36,264 nt of DNA from Saliniplasma sp046497075 (lineage in GTDB: Archaea > Thermoplasmatota > Thermoplasmata > Halarchaeoplasmatales > Halarchaeoplasmataceae): NCBI GenBank assembly GCA_046497075.1, contig JAWOGF010000026.1:1-36264 (forward strand), given 5' to 3'. The notes under the pieces are model-generated. The model saw nothing but the letters and a program-made list of their open reading frames with translations. It was not told the origin of the DNA and ran no database searches. The stretch's first letter is position 1. Each line of letters begins with the position of its first letter. Positions 29,630 through 36,264 of this stretch are shown here, in pieces. The translations under genes and the position numbers were made by a program.

Positions 29630-30111
29630 TCACCTCTATTCCAACTACTCTTCAGATGTAATTTTCCACCTTTGTAGTCATCTACATACCCGGTTCCGAT
29701 CTTTACCCTTCTTTTCAAGGGCGATATCCCAAGGGGGTTCACAAGTATCTTCCATATTATCCATGGTTTCCTATCGACGAACATTTCGAAGTCATAAACT
29801 CGCCCTATTTCTTTATCGTCCTTCGAAACCTTAGAACCTTTTATCTTAGAAAGTAACCATTTTCCTTTACGCTGAGATTTTGTCCCCTTCCTTTTAAAAA
29901 TGATAGGTCCTTTTTCTGTGATATCTCCCATCAAGGTGTTTGAATAGTACTTAGCTTTGCTGTCTAAGAATCCAGTTTCTACTATGACACCATGAGAAAC
30001 CCAGTATTTTTCTCTATCTTCTGCGGTAATGTCAACTATCTTTGCCTTATCTGAAATGTTCGGTAGCTCGACATTACGCCTTATGATATCTGAATACATT
30101 ATGGTCTTCAT
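29626..30111 (-). CDS. PRC-barrel-like protein
   Basis: A 161-residue basic protein. The C-terminal half contains KDDKEIGRVYDFEMFVDRKP then WIIWKILVNP, which fits a PRC-barrel; the N-terminal half (ADREKYWV-like AEDREKYWVSHGVIVETG) may be a second, diverged barrel. PRC-barrels occur in RNA-processing factors (RimM) and in archaeal proteins including CdpB-type cell-division partners of FtsZ/SepF, so an envelope or division role is possible but unproven. AGGAGAGA lies just before the ATG and overlaps the stop of the preceding gene region. Sits between the zinc-ribbon and one-TM genes. Confidence 0.6.
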   Translation of the reverse strand: MKTIMYSDIIRRNVELPNISDKAKIVDITAEDREKYWVSHGVIVETGFLDSKAKYYSNTLMGDITEKGPIIFKRKGTKSQRKGKWLLSKIKGSKVSKDDKEIGRVYDFEMFVDRKPWIIWKILVNPLGISPLKRRVKIGTGYVDDYKGGKLHLKSSWNRGD

Positions 30112-30122
30112 ATATATCTCTC

Positions 30123-30458
30123 CTACAATGTCATCTCAAGACTCCCACAATATGGGCATTCTTTTTCATAATCTTTATACATCTGGCACCTTTTACAGAA
30201 GGCAGAACCGAATTTGTTTTTTTTAGGCGCCCCCTCTTTTGTGAAAAGTTTTGCCTCTAGCTGTTCTAATTTCTCCCTATTTTGCTCGGACCTTAATTGA
30301 TTATCCACCATCTTTTTTAGATTACGGATATTAAGATCTGCGATATTTTTCTCTTTTAAGTATTTCTGGAGGAGTTTTAAATCCTTGTAGGGTTTATCCT
30401 TGTGTGCCAATAGATAACTATTGACAATTTTTTTAATACGGCTTTTTTTATTACTCAA
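30123..30458 (-). CDS. Zinc-ribbon protein
   Basis: A 111-residue basic protein. It has a helical N-terminal region (SRIKKIVNSYLLAHKDKPYK, then LLQKYLKEKNIADLNIRNLK) and a C-terminal zinc ribbon CKRC ... CPYC at about residues 88-105. The first half could bind nucleic acid or a partner protein. TTG start with GGAGTGAT upstream. Member of the same minus-strand operon, 13 nt after the coiled-coil gene at 30472-30828. Not recognised as a named family. Confidence 0.65.
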   Translation of the reverse strand: MSNKKSRIKKIVNSYLLAHKDKPYKDLKLLQKYLKEKNIADLNIRNLKKMVDNQLRSEQNREKLEQLEAKLFTKEGAPKKNKFGSAFCKRCQMYKDYEKECPYCGSLEMTL

Positions 30459-30471
30459 GAGATATCACTCC

Positions 30472-30828
30472 TTATTTCATAGATTCTATCTTGTCTAACC
30501 GTCTTTTAAAAGATTCGAGTTCCGAGTCCATATCTTCCTGAAATTCTTTTATATTGGCTATTTCTTGGTTAAGAGAATTGTATCGTGACTCGTATATTTC
30601 TAACTCCAATTCACGTACTAAACCGAATTCATCGATATATTCATCGAAATGTTCGTCTAGATATTTTTCGATCCTCTTATCTAGAATATTTCTTTGATAT
30701 CCAGTACCTTCGATGGTAATTTCACCAGGGAATAGAAAATCTTCTACTTTGTCGAGGATATTCTTTCCTTTTTCAACATTCTTCTCCAAGAATCCATTCT
30801 CTACATCTACATCTACATATTCATTCAT
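30472..30828 (-). CDS. Coiled-coil protein C (paralogue family, soluble)
   Basis: A 118-residue acidic protein without a membrane segment. The repeated pattern YLDEHFDEYIDEFGLVRELE followed by a long coiled coil to the end (SLNQEIANIKEFQ, SFKRRLDKIES) aligns with the products at 31603-31896 and 31241-31597. The N-terminal LDKVEDFLFPGEITIEG is a possible docking segment. The start ATG overlaps the preceding stop (ATGA), so translation is coupled. Function unknown; a cytoplasmic partner of the membrane-anchored paralogue is likely. Confidence 0.65.
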   Translation of the reverse strand: MNEYVDVDVENGFLEKNVEKGKNILDKVEDFLFPGEITIEGTGYQRNILDKRIEKYLDEHFDEYIDEFGLVRELELEIYESRYNSLNQEIANIKEFQEDMDSELESFKRRLDKIESMK

Positions 30829-31244
30829 CTATTATCACCCTTTTTATTGAATAGATTATTTTCAACATTTTTTATCTCTTTTAGGGTTTTCATCAATTTT
30901 GCGTTATCAGTTCCTCTTTCGAGTCTCTGCATCCTTTCTTCGATCTCGTTCATCAAAGCAAGACTTCTCCTTGAGAGGACAGCTTTATCCCTATTGATCT
31001 CGTCAAGTCTACTCTTTTCATCATCTCTAAGGACTACAGAAGCGTCTTTTAGTTCCTTGATGTACTCCTTTTTTTCCAGCATATCCATTTTCTTAGATTT
31101 TAATTTGTAATCCGCTACTTCTCTCCTGGTCTTTTCCCTTTCCCTAGTATTCAATATCTTGGCGATCACCACTAAGATAATTATGATTATCACGGAGTAG
31201 AATATAGTGAAGAAATTGTTAGTTATGGTTTCCGCTAAACTCAT
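30825..31244 (-). CDS. Membrane-anchored coiled-coil protein
   Basis: A 139-residue protein. One N-terminal membrane helix at about residues 10-31 (NFFTIFYSVIIIIILVVIAK) is followed by a long charged coiled coil ending near NVENNLFNKKGDNR. The ATG at 31244 is preferred over an upstream in-frame start at 31265 because GGAGAGG lies 5 nt before it. Its start overlaps the stop of the previous gene (ATGA). It lacks the YxxExxxEY pattern of the paralogue trio, so it may belong to a separate family. Probably faces the cytoplasm. Confidence 0.65.
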   Translation of the reverse strand: MSLAETITNNFFTIFYSVIIIIILVVIAKILNTREREKTRREVADYKLKSKKMDMLEKKEYIKELKDASVVLRDDEKSRLDEINRDKAVLSRRSLALMNEIEERMQRLERGTDNAKLMKTLKEIKNVENNLFNKKGDNR

Positions 31245-31597
31245 CTTTTCCTCTCCTTTTTCCATTCTTTTTCCATCATCTCTATCCTGTTCTCTACACT
31301 ATCGAATTCGGAATCTATTATGTCCTTTTTCTGCTTAAGGTTATTTATATTTTCAGCAACAGAGTTCAATCTTGTATTCATATCGTCGGCCCAGTCATTG
31401 ACTTCCTTTTTCCTCAACAGGTCCCAGTTGCTAATGATATCTTCAAAGTACTCCTCGAAATAGAGTTCTACGTGGGAGGGAACCCGACCGTAGGTTTCCT
31501 CCAATGCTTTTTTCCTGACCCTATTTCTGAAATAGAAATATATCAAAAACACAATAGCTAGAACGATTATTATTATCAGAACATCTATACCGCTCAT
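31241..31597 (-). CDS. Coiled-coil protein B (paralogue family, membrane-anchored)
   Basis: A 118-residue protein. The N-terminal helix DVLIIIIVLAIVFLIYFYFR (about residues 5-24) spans the membrane. The rest carries the paralogue-family pattern VELYFEEYFEDIISNWDLL then a coiled coil (LNSVAENINNLKQKK, ... NRIEMMEKEW). ATG 31597 is chosen over TTG 31606, as GAGGATTG is then at normal distance. Homologous to the products at 31603-31896 and 30472-30828. Function unknown. Confidence 0.65.
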   Translation of the reverse strand: MSGIDVLIIIIVLAIVFLIYFYFRNRVRKKALEETYGRVPSHVELYFEEYFEDIISNWDLLRKKEVNDWADDMNTRLNSVAENINNLKQKKDIIDSEFDSVENRIEMMEKEWKKERKR

Positions 31598-31602
31598 ATA
31601 TA

Positions 31603-31896
31603 TCAATCCTCAACTCCATACTTTTTTTCCAATCTTTCTATACGTTTTTCAACCTTCTCACGTCTGTTCTCAGTATCTTCTTTCCAGCTCTTTAGATCAC
31701 CCAACTCACGGTCGAATTCATCGATCCTTTTGTCGACTCCCTTCAGATCACTCCTGTCAGCGAGTTTATATTTTTCGATATACTCCGGTAGGTTCTCTGT
31801 TATATATTGATCTGCTTTTGAGGATGGAGTGAGAGGTCTGCGTTTAAATAATCCCTTTACTCTGTCCACAATCCCGATATCGGCTTCTTCTCCCAT
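31603..31896 (-). CDS. Coiled-coil protein A (paralogue family, soluble)
   Basis: A 97-residue protein with a basic amphipathic N-terminal segment (IVDRVKGLFKRRPLTPS), the family pattern YITENLPEYIEKYKLADRSD, and a coiled coil to the end (EFDRELGDLKSWKEDTENRR). ATG 31896 is preferred over GTG 31905 because AGGTG lies 6 nt before it. First gene of the seven-gene minus-strand operon, 211 nt from the divergent surface-protein gene. Function unknown. Confidence 0.65.
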   Translation of the reverse strand: MGEEADIGIVDRVKGLFKRRPLTPSSKADQYITENLPEYIEKYKLADRSDLKGVDKRIDEFDRELGDLKSWKEDTENRREKVEKRIERLEKKYGVED

Positions 31897-31935
31897 TGAT
31901 GACACCTTCTAGATATTAAGGGTATGTTTTTCAAT

Positions 31936-31944
31936 GTATATAAT
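31936..31944 (-). promoter_or_regulatory. TATA-like box of the coiled-coil operon
   Basis: The minus strand reads ATTATATAC, about 44 nt before the ATG at 31896; a leader of about 18 nt with AGGTG is predicted. Confidence 0.45.
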
Positions 31945-32026
31945 AATAATGGAAAATTAAAGTTACGTTAGACTGATTTCGAGACTGGGAGTTGGGTTGA
32001 ACATTCTAAACCGTACTTATTTCCCA

Positions 32027-32048
32027 TGTGAAAATGGTAATTTCCACA
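32027..32048. promoter_or_regulatory. Near-palindrome beside the surface-protein promoter (candidate operator)
   Basis: TGTGAAAATG and GTAATTTCCACA form a 22-bp near-palindrome (8 of 11 pairs match), ending 4 nt before the TATA box at 32053. The outer TGTG...CACA arms are perfect. Position fits a regulator site between divergent promoters. Confidence 0.4.
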
Positions 32049-32052
32049 CAAC

Positions 32053-32098
32053 GTTTATATACGGATTATGAAGATTCAATTACATAGCCTTTTGGAGG
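32053..32098 (+). promoter_or_regulatory. TATA box and ribosome-binding site of the surface-protein gene
   Basis: GTTTATATA (32053-32061) and GGAGG (32094-32098), 9 nt before the ATG at 32108. Confidence 0.55.
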
Positions 32099-32107
32099 CA
32101 TAAGATT

Positions 32108-35100
32108 ATGTTGCAACGCAATATATTTGATGATGAAGATGCTGTGTCTGAAGTGGTAGGAACTATTTTGATACTGAGCATAACCGTGGTTTTGTTTTCT
32201 TCGATCTTCGCCACCGTTAGCTATCTAGATACACCTGATAGGAAGACTTACATAGATATGGAAGCTGAATTTCAAAGAGATGATTATAACCTATCCATAT
32301 CTCACCAGGGCGGTAGATCACTGGATATGATAGATACCTCTTTCTATATTGTGATAGGTGGAGATTCTATTAGGTATGAAGGTGGGGACGTTGAGCTGGA
32401 CGGAGACGATGATACTTGGGATATGAATGAAGATGTTGTGATAGATTTGGATGGGTTCGATTGGGAAGATATCGAGGCTCAAGGCATACCCATAGCCGAG
32501 GTGATGGTGAGTGATAATGCAAACAACCATCTGGTATGGAGTACCGAAGTATCCCTGAGCGAAGCAGTGTATAGACCCAGGCTAAGGGATGTTGGAGTTT
32601 ATTATGAGCCTGAATGGAAAGACCATGTTGAGAAAGGTGACGAAGTCGAACTATATGCGAGAGTTTCCCACCCAAATGAAAGTGCATCGAATCTAGATGT
32701 AACTGTCGATCTTTCTGATCTAAATGATTACAACGGTATCGAAGAGATGGAATACGATGGAAACACTATGGGTAGTGAGTTCAATAAGGAGATTAACATA
32801 ACATCTGATGAAGAGGAACGCACCTATGGTTTAGAAGTCATCGTAGAGGACAGTAACGGCCATTTTGCTAAGGATTATATCAAACTCAATGTAGGACCCC
32901 AAGGAGATGTGAGAGAGAGACCTGATATAATCGTCGATGAAAATAAGATAGAGTTCAACCCTACTTCTCCTACCAGCGGTAGGAGTTTAAGAGTAGATGC
33001 GGTTATCGAGAATGATGGTGGTAGTGCAGCGAGAGTGAACGTAACGATAAAAGATTCACATCCAAAAGGAGGTAAGCATGTTACTAACATCTCAGATATA
33101 CGCGTAGCAGCAGGTGGTGGCCATGATATCAGTGCTACCTGGGATGTAATAGGTAGTGGAACCCACAATATAAGCATCAACGTAACGGCTGTAGAATCGC
33201 CTGGAGGGGATAATTATCGTGACCTTGATGAAGTGATAGCTTATAAAGAAGTATCGGTCAAACCTTCTATACTGGTCATAGATGATGTTCCATCAAGCAC
33301 TATCGAAGCTTCGATCATGAAGAATGCTTTAGGTGGTACAGACTTTTCCTATGATTTTTACAACGTATCTGGCCCTGAAGCCGATGGGCCTTCAGATGAA
33401 ACAATTGAGGGTCACGATTTGCTCATATGGTTGACCGGAGGAGCGGAAGAAAATACTCTTACTCAGAATGACATAGATAATTTGAAAGAATATTTAGATG
33501 AAGGGAATAACCTTTGGTTGATCGGAGAACATGTTTTAGAGGACGTACAAAATATAGATACATCGTTCCGTGACAATTACCTTGGTATAAATGGTTTTGA
33601 TGATGAGGAAGGAGCTCCTAATGAAGATTATGCTGAAGGAGTAGGTATACTTGAAAACCTTTCGCTGCCTACGAGTGATAACTTTGCAGAGGCTGACGGA
33701 GGTTATATTACCACAGGCGATGCGGATCCAATGATGGAAGATGGTGAGGGAGGAGACAATATAGGTTCTTCCTTTGAGGGTGATGAAGGATTTAGGTCAG
33801 CAGCACACTCCGTCCAATTGCGCTCAATACAGTCTGGACGTACAAATATTGCATATAGGGTCATAAAATGGCTGGCTAATATGGAAAGTGTCAGTGGTAG
33901 TGATGTGGCCATTTCTGAGCAGAGTTTCAGTACCCGGACACCCATGTATCAGGAGGAGGTAGAGGTTACAGCTACCGTTCGTAATAACGGTCCTCAAAAT
34001 GAAACGGTTGATGTCAGACTATATGTGAATGATAGGTTGGATACATCTCAAAGAGAAACGGTAACACTTACAAGGGATGGAGGCGAACAGGATGTAACTT
34101 TTACATGGACGGCAGAACCGATCGGTTCCCACGATTTGGTGGTGAAAGCCGATCCCTTCAACCGGATCGAAGATGAGACCAACTTTAAGAATAATGATAT
34201 AACCTATACTGATTTCGATACCAACATCAATGTACAGTATTCAGTACTGATAGTTGATGCTACCCATGCCGATGGAGCTGCTAATGAGACAGAGTTTGCT
34301 GAGGATCAAATCGATAGCTTGGGGTATGCATACGATTATTTTGAAATAGAAGATGGTGATAGACCCAGTGAGGAACTAATGAGCAAATACAATTCGGTAA
34401 AATGGATCGTGGGCAATACTTCATACGATGAAGACAATAATCAATATCCGCTCTCAGATGAAGATATTGAAAACATCCAAGATTATCTAGACGATAACAC
34501 TTTCGTGTCATTTTACCTTGAGGGTCACAGGATCATAAAGGACCTAGTGAATGAAGGAGGAGCAATTAAGACGGGATTTATTACGAATTATCTAGGTATA
34601 GATTATAACGAGATCAATATATTGGAGCAAGTACCTGAGGAACTCCACGGAGTGACCGATGAAACTTTATCGGGTGATAATTATACCCACGGTATAAATT
34701 ATCTTATAGATAGCGAAAGAGAGGATTTCTATGGATTCGAGACTACAGACCAAGGTATACCGATTTTTACCGACCAGGATGGAAATACCGTAGGTGCTCG
34801 TTATCATAACGAGGAAGACGAATATAGAACAGCCTTTTCTGGAGTGGGTCTTCCGCACATAGCCGGTCCGAATGTGGAGGAAGAATGGTATGAGGACTTC
34901 AACGGTCCTGTCAATACCAGCGCTGGAGCTGCACGTGAAGAATATACTTATCTGCTCACAAAATGGTTCGGGAACGAAGATGAAAGGGTCGAATTGAGGG
35001 TGTCAGATGTTGATATCGAGATAGATGATGACCATCCAACGTTAGGAAGGTCATATCTGCTGACCGCTTCTGTCCAGAATGTAGGATTCAAAGATTCTGG

Positions 35101-36264
35101 CGCTCTTGTTAGGTTTAAAGACGAAGACAATTTGATAGCATCCGATAGTATACACGTATCTGCGGATGGGTCACATACTGCAGAGGTTTCATGGCGGCCA
35201 AGTTTTGCCGGTATGAGGTCCCTTAGAGTTCTAGTAGATCCATTACAGAACGTTGCTGAGATAGGTAATGATCCGGATGATCCCAACGATATCGATACCA
35301 TGGGTTTCAACAACCATGCTACTATCGACAGACGTGTTTACTACTTCTGGGACGATATGGAAGACGGTGATGACAAATGGGATCACGAAGCTACCTTAGC
35401 AAACATCAACGGTGAGCAGCCTCTGGAGTATCTGAGTAATGAGTATGAAGAGGTCTATACAGATGTTGCCTCCGAATGGGACGAGGATATGTCACACAAC
35501 GTTTCGATGACAGACCAGTTCTCCCACAGCGATCCTAACTCGCACTGGATGGCTGAGCCGATGGCTGTTAATGACACGGTTCAAGAAGAAGTGCCTGTCG
35601 ATGTGGTGATGGCGATCGATACATCTGGATCGATGCATTGGGATGATGAAGGTTATGATGTAGGTTCAGATGATCCGGAATCACGTATGTACCAGGCAGT
35701 TGGAGCCGCGATCGGTTTTATCGAAGATATGAACGAAGAGGATAAATTAGAGGTTTGGACATTTCACCCAGAAGGAGGATATGATCCGGATCCTTATCAA
35801 TACTTGCCATTTGCTGAAATGAATGATGGTAATAAACAGGATTTCATAGATGCCCTAAATGATATCAGATACCAGGATGGGGATTGGCCTGATGGCCCTA
35901 ATGGAAATACTCCTTACTATGACACGTTAGGACATGCGATTCAATCTGCCTCTGAAATCAACGAAGGCGAAGACAACGATCGACTTGAGTTCGTGATAGG
36001 GTTGGCTGATGGAGAAGATAATACTGGTGATGAATACGATCAAACAGGGGAATGGGGCGAAGGAGGATTACTTAATGCACCTCCTATGGTATACAATATA
36101 GGATTTGTAGGAGAAAACCTTCATCCAGATGATTCTACCTATCCATTAGCACCCTATTGGGATGACAATCATGATGGTAATCCCGTAATAGAAGAAGAGA
36201 TGTTCCACGTTGGAAACTCTACTCCAAGTGATGAATGGCAGAATAAATACGGTAATAGGACAGA
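32108..36264 (+). CDS. Very large pilin-signal surface protein with CARDB repeats and VWA domain (partial, runs off the window)
   Basis: At least 1385 residues; the 3' end is outside the window. The N-terminus DDEDAVSEVVGTILILSITV is an archaeal type IV pilin/archaellin-like signal: a predicted prepilin-peptidase cut after Ala12, then a hydrophobic helix to about residue 37. CARDB-like beta domains begin near residues 155, 271, 597 and 957. Two glutamine-amidotransferase-like (DUF4350-type) domains start near 387 (SILVIDDVPSS) and 713 (SVLIVDATHADG). A von Willebrand A domain starts near 1163 with the MIDAS motif VVMAIDTSGSM. Asp/Asn-rich throughout, with several N-glycosylation sequons. Presumably exported and anchored at the cell surface, with an adhesive or metal-binding role. 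Confidence 0.88.
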   Translation, partial: MLQRNIFDDEDAVSEVVGTILILSITVVLFSSIFATVSYLDTPDRKTYIDMEAEFQRDDYNLSISHQGGRSLDMIDTSFYIVIGGDSIRYEGGDVELDGDDDTWDMNEDVVIDLDGFDWEDIEAQGIPIAEVMVSDNANNHLVWSTEVSLSEAVYRPRLRDVGVYYEPEWKDHVEKGDEVELYARVSHPNESASNLDVTVDLSDLNDYNGIEEMEYDGNTMGSEFNKEINITSDEEERTYGLEVIVEDSNGHFAKDYIKLNVGPQGDVRERPDIIVDENKIEFNPTSPTSGRSLRVDAVIENDGGSAARVNVTIKDSHPKGGKHVTNISDIRVAAGGGHDISATWDVIGSGTHNISINVTAVESPGGDNYRDLDEVIAYKEVSVKPSILVIDDVPSSTIEASIMKNALGGTDFSYDFYNVSGPEADGPSDETIEGHDLLIWLTGGAEENTLTQNDIDNLKEYLDEGNNLWLIGEHVLEDVQNIDTSFRDNYLGINGFDDEEGAPNEDYAEGVGILENLSLPTSDNFAEADGGYITTGDADPMMEDGEGGDNIGSSFEGDEGFRSAAHSVQLRSIQSGRTNIAYRVIKWLANMESVSGSDVAISEQSFSTRTPMYQEEVEVTATVRNNGPQNETVDVRLYVNDRLDTSQRETVTLTRDGGEQDVTFTWTAEPIGSHDLVVKADPFNRIEDETNFKNNDITYTDFDTNINVQYSVLIVDATHADGAANETEFAEDQIDSLGYAYDYFEIEDGDRPSEELMSKYNSVKWIVGNTSYDEDNNQYPLSDEDIENIQDYLDDNTFVSFYLEGHRIIKDLVNEGGAIKTGFITNYLGIDYNEINILEQVPEELHGVTDETLSGDNYTHGINYLIDSEREDFYGFETTDQGIPIFTDQDGNTVGARYHNEEDEYRTAFSGVGLPHIAGPNVEEEWYEDFNGPVNTSAGAAREEYTYLLTKWFGNEDERVELRVSDVDIEIDDDHPTLGRSYLLTASVQNVGFKDSGALVRFKDEDNLIASDSIHVSADGSHTAEVSWRPSFAGMRSLRVLVDPLQNVAEIGNDPDDPNDIDTMGFNNHATIDRRVYYFWDDMEDGDDKWDHEATLANINGEQPLEYLSNEYEEVYTDVASEWDEDMSHNVSMTDQFSHSDPNSHWMAEPMAVNDTVQEEVPVDVVMAIDTSGSMHWDDEGYDVGSDDPESRMYQAVGAAIGFIEDMNEEDKLEVWTFHPEGGYDPDPYQYLPFAEMNDGNKQDFIDALNDIRYQDGDWPDGPNGNTPYYDTLGHAIQSASEINEGEDNDRLEFVIGLADGEDNTGDEYDQTGEWGEGGLLNAPPMVYNIGFVGENLHPDDSTYPLAPYWDDNHDGNPVIEEEMFHVGNSTPSDEWQNKYGNRT

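Noticed and set aside
32318..35313. Minus-strand ORFs inside the surface-protein gene
   Set aside because: The plus strand is open without break from 32108 to the window end with clear domains; the antisense ORFs are composition shadows.

Overview
The window is archaeal chromosomal DNA, AT-rich and densely coded. The evidence is an archaeal-type threonyl-tRNA synthetase with its own editing domain, ribosomal proteins S17e, L1, L10/P0 and L12/P1, the KEOPS subunit Pcc1, initiation factor 5A with a hypusine site, a four-subunit pyruvate/2-oxoacid:ferredoxin oxidoreductase, a DUF5320/DUF134 pair, and a very large surface protein with an archaeal type IV pilin signal. FtsZ, the KaiC-type ATPase and the CARDB-rich surface protein point to a euryarchaeal-grade lineage, perhaps Thermoplasmatota-like. 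That placement is inference. Many proteins are rich in Asp/Glu, which would fit mild salt adaptation. Many genes have a TATA-like box 25-33 nt before the start codon, implying leaderless mRNAs. Internal operon genes have GGAGG/GAGGTG ribosome-binding sites, and several start with TTG or GTG.

Layout. 1-900: DUF5320 and DUF134 genes. 887-4716: adenylate kinase-like gene divergent from porG-porD-porA-porB (central carbon/ferredoxin metabolism). 4800-5714: small conserved protein and the 2'-O-ribose rRNA methyltransferase RlmE/FtsJ. 5809-8219: zinc-finger gene, one-TM gene and thrS, followed by a 24-bp tandem repeat that begins at the thrS stop codon. 8413-9975: S17e, Pcc1, flavodoxin, nitroreductase. 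10014-12880: a cysteine-free ThiI-like THUMP protein, a histone-deacetylase-family enzyme, and a TumE-like/winged-helix pair resembling a toxin-antitoxin module.

13030-19810 is the most interesting part. It is an eight-gene, tightly packed operon: CheF-like PH/winged-helix protein, V4R-domain protein, KaiC-type ATPase, roadblock-like protein, a 596-aa coiled-coil protein with two C-terminal winged-helix repeats, a pair of paralogues with a shared Cys...Cys-x2-His...Cys signature, and a GNAT acetyltransferase. I do not recognise this as a described system. It looks like a sensing/switch module.

19957-26407 is mostly housekeeping: PepF, eIF5A, agmatinase, FtsZ and the L1-L10-L12 operon. 26547-29090 is a STAND-type ATPase with TPR repeats. 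29411-31896 is a minus-strand operon of seven small genes: three tandem paralogous coiled-coil proteins, two of them membrane anchored; a further membrane-anchored coiled-coil protein; a zinc-ribbon protein; a PRC-barrel protein; and a one-TM protein. It is divergent from the >1385-aa pilin-signal/CARDB/VWA protein that runs off the end of the window. This is a second candidate uncharacterised, probably envelope-associated, system.

No tRNA, rRNA, CRISPR array, insertion sequence or replication origin was recognised.
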